This document shows, one piece after another, positions 23,561 through 32,787 of a DNA stretch of 64,000 nt. The stretch comes from Cynocephalus volans (Eukaryota > Chordata > Mammalia > Dermoptera > Cynocephalidae): assembly GCF_027409185.1 (NCBI RefSeq), contig NC_084465.1:31847864-31911863 (forward strand). Direction: 5' to 3'. The translations under genes were made by a program, and so were the position numbers. Every line of letters begins with the position of its first letter. Within the stretch, counting starts at the first letter, position 1. The notes below the pieces were generated by a model. That model did no database searches. It was not told the origin of the DNA and worked only from the letters and a program-made list of their open reading frames with translations.

Positions 23561-23661
23561 AGCACCTTGGCCTGATCCCTAATCAACATGGAACATTTCA
23601 TCTGCCTACTTGGGAGCAACCAAAAAGTCTTTGGAATCCACTGAGTATACCTTGCTACCTA

Positions 23662-24800
23662 TTACTGGATGTTTAGTGAAATGCTGTTCAGGGTGCAATT
23701 CTGCCACAAGACAAACAGAACTGCATTTGGCTGCCAGTCAATTTTTTTTCTATCGACCCCTGCTGTAAGCAAATCAAGCCACATCTGCTTATGGCTAGTC
23801 TTCCTTGGTCCCCTCGGGATAAAATCCCGAGTATTTCTTGGGGGGTTTGGTCTTAGCCACCTTTCGGACCCCTTTTGCTTTTCTCCAATCCTCCACTTCA
23901 CCCAAGCTAGCTATCATGGTCATTACCTCATGCATAGGATGACCAATGTATGGGGCCTGTATGGCCATCAGTGACCCAAAGGAGGTTGACAGGGCATTCT
24001 GCAGCACTATGTCTCTCATGCTGCTGGTAAAATTTCCATTGTCTGAGCCACAAGTGTTCACATTAAACATGAACTGCCACATCCCCAGCTCCCAAATTAT
24101 TTGAACCAACTCAGCATATGTTTGCCATTTACTAACAATCTTAGGCAGTTCTCCAGCACTTGCCCACATGGATCAGGCAGCAGCACTCACCCATTCCATT
24201 AAGGAGTGATTACCTCACCCTTGTACATATCTGCGGCTGTTCTGTAGCCACTGCCTCAGGGATGGGTGCATGGTGATGGAGGCCAATTTTTCCATCTCCT
24301 CACCAGAGCACATCACACTATCCAACCCTAGGTCCCATAACCACAGCAGCCAAGCAGCCAGGGGCTCCCCCTGTTTTTGCCAGAACTGTCTCCCCAAGTC
24401 AACTAATTCAACCTGGGTATACAGGACATATGTAGTGAATTGGGTCACCTGTAGATTGCCTGCCAGTTGTCCACCTGCTCCCATAGGCTGCTCATGTTTC
24501 ATTTTCGGATGCACAACAGGTCATGCCTGGAGATGCATGGTCTCCCCCAACTCACCACTGGGTTTGTCGTCCTCCCTGGTGTGAGAGGCAGGGGTGGCCA
24601 GTCGCTGCACATCATCCTCCAGGACATTTATGCACACTTCCAACAACTCTGCTTTCTGCTTCAAATCTTGGTCAGCTTGCAGTATAGTGAGCAGTAGCCA
24701 GGCTCCAGTCAGCAGAAAAGTGGCCACTGGGCACCACATACTCAAGGATAGCCACATTCCCCCCCCCTCCCCAGGGGCTCTCCACTGCATATTTCAAGGC
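23662..24800 (-). pseudogene. gag of ERV-L, broken
   Basis: Three overlapping open pieces (24521-24790, 24215-24514, 23795-24169) and a last one (23662-23901) follow one another in different frames. Content fits ERV-L Gag: a hydrophobic N-terminal start, a helical capsid part with many Trp and Met, and a basic C-terminal part. I see no complete zinc knuckle. Frameshifts prevent a full-length product. Confidence 0.65.
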
Positions 24801-24954
24801 CACACTGCTTCATGGAGTGCCTGGTCTATATTGACTTTCACTATCGTGAGCAGCAACCAGATCCCAGTCAACAGGAAAGTGGCATAGGGCACAACATACT
24901 CAAGAGTAGCCACATTTCCTCCTCCTCCTAAGGGGCTTCTGGCTTCTGTACCTG

Positions 24955-24972
24955 CTCAGAATCCTGCCACCA
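24955..24972 (-). other. candidate primer-binding site, tRNA-Leu-like
   Basis: On -, TGGTGGCAGGATTCTGAG lies 11 bases inside the 5' LTR. About 12 of 18 positions agree with the tRNA-Leu primer complement used by ERV-L (from memory). The match is weak. Confidence 0.45.
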
Positions 24973-24983
24973 ACTATGCCAAT

Positions 24984-25360
24984 TGTAAAGCTAGGGCTAG
25001 GGCTCACAGACCCCTCGAGCCCATTGTACAGACTAGGTCACAAACCCTCCACAGACAGGGCTATGGTGTAGGTAATAGGAAAAGGTCCTGAGAGCCGTGG
25101 GTAAAAAATTAATAGGCTTTATTCAGAGCTAGGAGCAGCCTTCCTAGTGGCTTCCTGGAGCATCCCAAGAAGCACTGTGTACCAGAGCCCTTAGTCCTTT
25201 ATACTTAAGTCCATAACCCAAAACACCTGGGTGCACATGTGCAACTACATTAGACAATAACCAAGGAACACCTGTGTGCATGTGCATATTTACACCAGAT
25301 GCTCAGCAAGATTCTGAACATCTGAGGGATCCTGACCATTTTTCTATATTTTCTTAAAGA
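24984..25360 (-). repeat. 5' LTR of ERV-L
   Basis: About 377 bp; partner of 19519-19893. It carries AATAAAGCC (polyadenylation signal on -) in the segment at about 25110. The outer end is worn (expected TGTTTGG-, seen TCTTTAAG-). Exact boundary is uncertain by a few bases. Confidence 0.8.
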
Positions 25361-25553
25361 GTTTAAGAGATAGTTGAATATAAGATTAATATGCAAAAGT
25401 CAGATGTATTTCTGATTACCACTGCAATTAAAGAGAAAACATAACTAAAGAGAAGACTCAAAACTTCTGTAAGACCTCTATAGAGATTTAAGTATAGAAT
25501 ATGAATAAATGTAGCTCAAGAACATGCAAAAGTAGATACAATTTGATTTATTA

Positions 25554-26034
25554 TTGTTGGGAAAATATAGAAAAATGGCCAGGGCCCCTCAGAAATGCCC
25601 ATGGCCCCAAATAAAGCTAAGGGAGTTTATTGCCACTAGGCCTTACAGAAATTGCTAAAGGGAGCTCTTTAAGCTGAAGCAATAGGCCACCAATTAATAA
25701 TATATAATACACAAAACTGCAAAACCCAATGGTATAAATAATACATAGCTGTACTTAGAATACTCTAGGACTGTAATAAGGGTGTGTAAAGCAATTTATC
25801 CCTAACATAAAGGTTAAAAAACCAGACTAATAATAACAGTTATAGCTAAAGTAAATTGTCATGTGATGCACATTGTAAAGTGATGTAATTTCTGACATAG
25901 AAAACATAAAAGGTGGGCAGGGAGAATAAAAGCAGAGAATTGTCGTTTGTAATCAAACTTAAGTTGTTATCAACTTGGAATAAACTGTTATAAGTTGTTC
26001 TGTGTAAGCCTCATGGTAATCACAAGGAAAGATC
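25554..26034 (+). mobile_element. solo LTR, ERV-L-like
   Basis: Opens TGGGAAAATATAGAAAAATGG followed by CCCCTCAG, nearly the same as the start of the ERV-L LTR described above (on its own strand TGTTTGGAAAATATACAAAA). The similarity then fades, so it is a related but different LTR. It lies on +, opposite to the provirus and about 190 bp from it. Promoter and polyadenylation-like words (ATAAAAGG at about 25907, GAATAAAC at about 25978) support an LTR. Confidence 0.6.
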
Positions 26035-28015
26035 TTTAGTAGAGACATAAACAAAAATATAAAGGATTAAAAGCTTAGCACTAGAGAAAACCATCAACCT
26101 GCAAGTTAAGACAGCAAACAAACAAAGAAACAAAGTATCTATTAAAAAATCAAAATGACAGCAGCCCTTGCCTATAAGACTATCTTGAATATAATTGTAT
26201 TGAAATCTTCAGTCAAAAGACATAGAATGACTATATGAACTTAATTAACCACTGTCAAACTATGTACTGCCTAAAAGAAACTCACTTTTCTTTAAGGACA
26301 CAGATATACTGAAAGTGAAGGTATGAAAAACTATTTTTTGAGCAAACAGAAACCAAAACAGAGCAGTTGTAGCTATGCTTACATGAGACAAAGAAGACTT
26401 TAAGTCAAAAATTGTAAGAAGAGATAAAGGAGGACATTATATAATCATAAAGGGGTCAATTCATAAAGAGGATATAAAAATTGTAAGTATATATGAACCC
26501 AACATTGGTGCACTGAAATATATAAAACAAATATTAAAAGACCTGAAGAAAGAAATATATTACAGTAATAAAAGGGGACTTCAATACCCATTTTCAACAA
26601 TGGGCAGATCACCAGATGGAAAATGAATTAGGAAACATTGGACTTAAACAACACTTTAGACCAAATGAACCTAACAGACATATACAGAACATTCAATTCA
26701 ACAGCAACAAAATATGCATTCTTTTCAAGTGCACATGAAACATTCTTCAGAACAGATCATGTGTTGGGCCAGAAATCAAGTCATAGGAAATTTAAGAAGA
26801 TTGGAACCATATCAAGTATTTTTTCTAAGCTCTTTGTTCCAAAACTAGAAATCAATAACAGGTGAAATGTTGGAAAATCCACAATACATGGAATTTATGC
26901 ATGCTCCTGAACAACCAGTGGGTCAACAGAGATATTAGGACAGGTAAAAAATATCTTGGGACAAACCAACTGGAAACACAACACTAACACATGAGATAGA
27001 GCAAAAGCAGTTCTGAGAGGAAAGTTTATAGTCATAAATGCCTACATCAAAAAAGGTGAGAAATATGAAAAAAAAAAAAAAAAACCCAAGATTATTCCTC
27101 AAGGTACCAGAAAGAGAAAAACAAGTTAATGCCAAAGTTGACAGAAAGAAAAATACATAAAAGAGACTAGTAAGATAAATGATCAACAAAGCTAAGGGTT
27201 GGTTTTTTAAAACAATAAAATTGACACAACCTTAGCTAGACCAAGACAAAAAAAGAGAAAATAAAAATAAAATTGGAAATGAAATGTGAGACATTACTAC
27301 TGATAACACAGAAATACAAAGAGTCATAAGAGACTATTATAAATGATTGTATACTAACAAATTGGATAACCTAGAAGAATTGGATAAATCCCTAGGCACA
27401 TAAACCTACCAAGAAGGAATCATGAAGAAATAGAAAATCTCAACAGTAAGGACATTGAATTAGTAATAATGAGTAAGGACATTGAAACAGTAATAATAAT
27501 ATAAGAAATCCCATCAAAGAAAATCCCAGGATCTAATGTATTCATACTGAATTCTACCATTTATAGAGCTAGTAATAATTCTTCACAGATTCTTCCAAAA
27601 AACCAGAGGAAATACTTTCAAACTCCTCTTAAGAGGCCAGCATTATTACAACACCAAAGCCAGATAAGGATATTATAGGAAAATAAAATTATAGACCAAT
27701 ATCCCTGATGAACTGGATGCAAAAATCCTCAATAAAATACTAGCAAACCAAATTCAACAACACATTCAAAGAATCATACACCATGACTAAGTGGGATTTA
27801 TCCCTGGGATACAAGGATGATTCACATACACGACTCAATAATGTGATCTATCACAAAACAAAAAGAAAGACAAAAACCATATGATTGTCTCATTAGATGT
27901 AGAAAAGAATTGACAAAATTTAATATATTTTTATTATAAAAACTCTCACCAAATTAGTTATGGAAGGAAGGTACCTTAACATATTAAAGGACATGTATGA
28001 TTAACTCACAGCTAA
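26035..28015 (+). mobile_element. L1 with decayed ORF2
   Basis: Typical L1 ORF2 text on +, from the endonuclease/RT boundary to the RT core: GGACTTCAATACCCATTTTC, then GGGCCAGAAATCAAGTCATA, then CCTGATGAACTGGATGCAAA and the ATCCCTGGGATACAAGGATG block. Frames are broken everywhere, so it is a relic. It stops abruptly near 28015. The left end before about 26300 is less certain. Confidence 0.75.
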
Positions 28016-30497
28016 CATTATACTCATTCCTTACTTCTTTTTAAAACTGTATGCTATCTCATTTTACAGATGTACTATAATTTATTTAACAAGCCCTATG
28101 TTGATACACACATAGGTTCTTTCTCCATTTTTAAAATTACTTATCTACTGAAAAATTCACATTATTTTTGCAGTTTATTGCCCTGAATTGTGATGATTAC
28201 ATCCCTGACGTGTTGTTCTGCATTTTCTTTTGTTTCTTATGTTTCCTGTGAAGTAGGAGCTAGATTTTAGGGGCCTGATCAGATTTCAGTTTGATTTTCT
28301 GGAAGGATTATTCCTGGCTGATGTTTCATACTACAACCATCTGGCATAACATCTGGTTGAATCTCTTGATTTCAGCAGCATTTGAGGAGCAATGTCTCTA
28401 TCCATTAATTCATTAGAAATTGCAAAATGGCTATATTCTAATTCTATCATACCCCCTTGGTTTATAGGCTTGAATAAAAAGAAACTTACTCTTCTCCACT
28501 ACTTGGTTACCCTCAGACATAGTTCATATAAGAAATGTAGAGTAAATGGTTCTTTCCCTTTATTTACCAGTTTTCAGAGTAATGAGTTGGTTCCGTAATG
28601 TCTTTTAAAGGTGGCCAATGAAGTGTTGTTGTTGTTTTCTCTTTTTAAGTATCCCTTCAACCTCAAGGATTTAAACATATCTGACATCTTTCAACCAATT
28701 ATTTCTTTAGCAACTTTCAAATTTTTCCAGCTTTGGCAGGGGGAGACTCTTTAAGTTGACTCATGGGTGCTTTTGATACAATCTTAGTGATTCTTGATAG
28801 CTTCCTTGCTTTATGATATAACCAGATATTCCAGACTCATCTGTACATTTTGTCTTGAACCTGGAATCAGACATTTTCCTAATTGGCCCAGTTTCTTGTA
28901 TGGGTAAATGATATTTCTATATTTAGAATATGTCAGATGGATGCTTTGCTAGTAGACTGTTTAGTTTAACAGTTTTCCTTCCATGGGGTCAAAAAAATCC
29001 CTGATTGCCTGATGCCAGAATTGGTATATTTGTGGGTTATATTTGTCTGTAAATTGGTTAAAGAAAAGAAACATGTGCAAAAAGAAATACGTGCAAATTA
29101 CTCTTCTGTATTTCCTGCTGAAATCTGATGAAAAAGTGACTAGTTGAAGTTTCAAGAGAAAAGCTCCAAGGCCCAAGTACTTCTCTGTGGTACTAAGTAA
29201 GTCATCTTACTACATAAGTCATACATAATTTCTTCTACTTCAAAATAGTGTTTATATTACCTATCACAGCCTTTGTGAAGACCAATATTGAAAGTACTTG
29301 ATAAAAATAGCTAACGTTTTACAGGGTTTATTTTTATTTGTTTGTTTTTATGGAGACTGGTTTGCACTCCTTTTTAACCAGGTCTCTTAAGTTGATGTTC
29401 GCAGAAGGGCATAAGGGACGTCTGTGAATCAGGCATGTGGATATGTGTGTGCACACACACATGACACAGATGCAATCAAAAACAAACATGCACACATACA
29501 CAGCAATTATTTTTTGATTTTTCCAAATCATCTTGGTGAACACATTACTTTTATGTCTATTATAAGTTGCTCCTGTCGACAGGCAGTGTATAATCATCAG
29601 TGTGGTCATGATATTCAGAACAGCTTCCCAATGGTAGAGATTAAAGAATACGTATCTTGCCATTATGATGAGCTTCTGTCTTTGTTTACTTTAGGATTGA
29701 CTTAAGCTGTGAAAGAAACTAATAAAGCAGAAATATCAAATAACCTTTGGCTTTGCTTTCTATTGTGTGATTGAATATCAAAGCCCAGGTCGTTTTTTAT
29801 ATCGTTCTTGCCAATGGAAGAAGCATGAAACCAAAAATACTGAAGATTATAATTTTTGTTCCATAAATATATTCATGTAGATCTTTCTTAAGGGAAGTCT
29901 AGAGTTGAAAAGGCAAAACTTTACCAAAATTTGGTCTGCCTTGATGCAATAGCCTAGTCTTTAAATAGCAACAAGGTCATTGGTAAATGCTGTGTACCCC
30001 AGAAATGGTCCAATTCACATGTGGTTTAGAGCAGAGGAAGCAGGTTAAAGTAATGCCTCTATAAAATGAAATTATCTGTTTCATGATGACTGACTTTTTA
30101 AAAATTAATATTTTGAGACATGTGATGGAGGAATTGGAAGCTTCTTCATACAGCCAGCCGATGTCTTCAAAAGTGAATTTCTACTCAGCAGATCCTTTTT
30201 GAACTTTCAAATCCATCAACATCTTTGGAATGCTGACAAGTTTTTTCTACAAAAAAACCTCACTGCACACTTTATGAACAAACAAAACATCTCAGGTGCT
30301 TTGTAACACATCTCAGAGTTTCATTGGTTTGGAGGAGGAAATATCTTTATGCAGTAAAATCTGACCCATTGCTTTCTATGGTCCCGCTTGTCTACAGCAA
30401 GGTGTCAACTAGTGCTAGAGCCTTTAATTATTGCCTTTTCAATAGGTTTTCTCAGATTCCCAAAGCCTCCATAATGTCAAAGGGTTAAGAACAATAG
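28016..30497. other. no recognised gene
   Basis: Long AT-rich stretch. 28016-28600 looks like an old LINE or DNA-transposon 3' region but I cannot name it. Nothing else stands out apart from CA-rich text at 29450-29500. The 109- and 93-codon frames at 29334-29705 overlap each other on opposite strands and have no known similarity. Confidence 0.4.
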
Positions 30498-30511
30498 CAT
30501 AAGAATAAGGT

Positions 30512-30549
30512 GCCTCCTTAGCGCAGTAGATAGCACATCAGTCTCATAA
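30512..30549 (+). pseudogene. tRNA-Met 5' half, retroposed or pseudogene
   Basis: The 38 bases starting GCCTCCTTAGCGCAGTAGAT match elongator tRNA-Met (CAT anticodon) from position 1 to the anticodon loop with about three changes, from memory of the mammalian gene. The match stops at the loop sequence CTCATAA. A 12-base direct repeat, CATAAGAATAAG, occurs at 30498-30509 and 30545-30556, flanking the fragment and overlapping its last bases. That arrangement fits a tailless retropseudogene made from a half-tRNA. The alternative is an ordinary decayed tRNA gene, because TCCTGAGT follows at about 30560. It cannot make a functional tRNA. Confidence 0.65.
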
Positions 30550-30556
30550 GAATAAG

Positions 30557-30960
30557 ACTATCCTGAGTGAAGGGCCATCTTTGTAACCTGGTTTCTCCCC
30601 ACAGCATCTAATTCCCAAGGGTGTTGGCCATGGTAGCCATGGTTTTCCCATTCCCTAAAGAATGCTGACCACAAGGGACAGAGTTGGCTGAATGAACAGG
30701 AATATCTGTGGATTTTAATTTTAAAACTGAGTGCAAATTTTTATTCCTTATCAAGAGAAAAAAAATCCTCTTTATTTAGTATCCTATGGATTGAAGACTA
30801 CACTTCTGACTGGGATGATGTAAAACAAAAATTGATTTCCTTTGGTTGATATCACAAAATCTTGGGCTAGAATATGTTTCTTTACTTGCAGTGCAGTTCT
30901 ATACTAGATGCATCTAAGTCAAAGTCTTTAACAATAAAAATAAACATCATTAGAGTATTG
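30557..30960. other. no recognised feature
   Basis: No gene or nameable repeat seen. Confidence 0.4.
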
Positions 30961-30966
30961 ATATTG

Positions 30967-31372
30967 TAATTGGATGAACTCTGTTTCCTCAAACTGCATA
31001 TGCTGAAGTTCTAAACCTCGGTGCCTCAAATGTGACCTTCTTTGGACACAGAATCTGTACAGAAGTAGTTAAATCAAAATGAGGACTTTAGGGTGGACAC
31101 TATTCCCATACGACTGGTGTCCTTACAACAGGAGGCAATTTGGATACAGAGAGGGACACCTAGATGACACAAGGAGAAGATGATCATGTGCAAGGCCAAG
31201 GAGAGAGGCCTAGAACAGATCCTTCCCTCATGGCTCTCAAAAGAAACCAATTCTGCCAACACCTCGATCCAAGACTTCCACCTTTCAGAACTGTGAGAAA
31301 AGTAGTTTCTGTTGTTTAAGTCACCCAGCCTGCGGTACTTTGTTATGGCTTCCCTAGCAAGCTAGTACAGAT
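30967..31372 (+). mobile_element. MaLR LTR (MLT1-like)
   Basis: Shows the MLT1 word order: 'aactgcatatgctgaagttctaaa', 'gacactattcccatacgactggtgtccttacaa', 'gatgatcatgtgcaaggccaaggagaga', 'tttgttatggcttccctagcaagctagtacag'. It is a solo LTR without internal sequence. Confidence 0.8.
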
Positions 31373-32190
31373 ATACAGAATAAATCCCAGGGACCTCAAG
31401 CAAAGAGAATGAATCCAAGCTAAAGGACCATGGAGGAAACACCACTGGGGCACAAAAACACATATGACTTATTAATCCCTATGACTACTGCCTAGAGGAA
31501 GGAGAAACCTCTTAGGACTTGAAATAGACCAGCAGCTCTGAGGTTCTATGTTTTAAGTTTCCAAAACATAACTCTGAGGCAAGGGGAAAGGAAGGGGGTG
31601 TCAGTAACATCTGCTCGTTAGAATGGGTGAGGCATTCAAGTACAACTGCTCGTGGCTTTAACAGGAAGGTGAAAGGAAATTGGGGTGGTCCTTTCAATCC
31701 TGTGCAAATCAGAGTCCTCAGTGGCATCAAAGAAAGCAAAGAATTCTAGTTCTTTTCCTTTACCTCTCTTTTTGGTTTGTTTTCTTCTTTCCACTCATTC
31801 TCTTTTCTTATGTCCCTCTGTCTTGATTGTAAGCAGAGGAGAAAAGAGAAATGCCCAGTTTCTCTAAATTTCTTGGATGAATTTTATTGATGGGATTTCA
31901 TTTTTAAATTCTTAACCACTCCATGTCAAATTGTAATTTCATCAAAATATCAGTATCTTGCACAGAATGATTGCATTTAAACAATCCTGGCAGTTTTACA
32001 CATGAATCAGATCATATGTGATCGTGTACTCTAAGCATCAGAATACTGATTGGCAAGCTATTGAGTCCTGGAATACAAATCCTGTAGCCAGCATTGAGGA
32101 TTCCTGTAAGATTGTAGTGTTCATCAAATTCAAAGGAAACCACTATTCACTAAGTATAGTAATTCAGGAAGAACATTCCAAAAATGCCTT
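31373..32190. other. no recognised feature
   Basis: Region just beyond the 3' end of SPAM1. No gene is supported; small open frames are chance. Confidence 0.4.
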
Positions 32191-32216
32191 TCAATAAGGG
32201 ACGTTCTTTTCAAAGA

Positions 32217-32222
32217 TTTATT
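32217..32222 (-). terminator. polyadenylation signal of SPAM1
   Basis: AATAAA on -, five bases past the stop codon. If used, the 3' UTR is only about 20-30 bases. A more distal signal cannot be ruled out. Confidence 0.5.
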
Positions 32223-32226
32223 CAGT

Positions 32227-32787
32227 CTAAAAAGCACACTTTAAAATGGACATGTTGTTCATTTCAGCTAACATGGAGACTGACAAATTCACTACAGAAG
32301 AACTCATGGTAAGAAATAAAATATTAGCAAAGATCATTGTGGCAGACAGTGTGGCGGATGGGACATTGTCAGAAATCAGGTAAGGTTCCCCTTGCCCACT
32401 GTTAGTATAACCGGTTTCTGACTTTAGTGAGGCCTCTATACAAATACCTTCAGCAATACACACATCAACTGCATGAATGCCTTTTACGTCAACTGGCTTC
32501 GTACAATTCATGTTGGTATAGCAGCTGCAATCAAAGTTTTCAGAAAATTGCTCCAGGTCTGCAAGTGTGGGTTTTCCATTTATAGTGTATAGTCCACCCT
32601 TCTCCAATTGAATAACAAAATTCACTGGGTTCAGGTGAAGATAGTCACTTGAATTCCACTGTTTCCTTACACACACTCCTTGTCCCTGGCAAAGCGCTTG
32701 GCCACACATTTTGGCTGCTAGAGTGATGTTGATTATGTAAGGATTCAATGTATTCTTCACGTAATCTTCTAGGTCCTCGCAAGTTGT
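32227..32787 (-). CDS. SPAM1: SPAM1 coding exon 3
   Basis: 186 codons and a TAG stop at 32227-32229. It opens TTCEDLEDYV after the acceptor TTTTGCAG (on -). It holds the EGF-like Cys-rich domain and NPYIINITLAAKMC. The tail has the GPI-type hydrophobic run ILFLTMSSSVVNL, then an extra SVSMLAEMNNMSILKCAF not present in the human protein as I recall it. Confidence 0.92.
   Translation of the reverse strand, partial: TTCEDLEDYVKNTLNPYIINITLAAKMCGQALCQGQGVCVRKQWNSSDYLHLNPVNFVIQLEKGGLYTINGKPTLADLEQFSENFDCSCYTNMNCTKPVDVKGIHAVDVCIAEGICIEASLKSETGYTNSGQGEPYLISDNVPSATLSATMIFANILFLTMSSSVVNLSVSMLAEMNNMSILKCAF

Larger units (their letters stand above)
19519..25360 (-). mobile_element. ERV-L (class III) endogenous provirus
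   Basis: A 5.8-kb provirus on - between LTRs of about 375 bp. In its own direction it holds 5' LTR, gag, pro, RT, RNase H, integrase and 3' LTR, and no env, which is the ERV-L plan. RT and integrase text (FHYIDDMLLTSDSL, WQMDFVGPLP) is typical ERV-L. GAGTT occurs at both outer edges (19514-19518 and 25359-25363), a candidate 5-bp target duplication. All genes carry stops or frameshifts. It begins only 159 bp to the right of the class I provirus and has the same orientation. Confidence 0.9.

Noticed and set aside
14851-24800. Possible intact retroviral gene, or host domestication of a viral gene
   Set aside because: The longest frames (integrase pieces of 183 and 185 codons) lack either catalytic residues or a complete domain set, and every neighbouring gene is broken. 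No selection signal can be judged from one sequence.
26638-26865. 75-codon frame as a small gene
   Set aside because: It lies within L1 ORF2 sequence (endonuclease/RT region) on the same strand.
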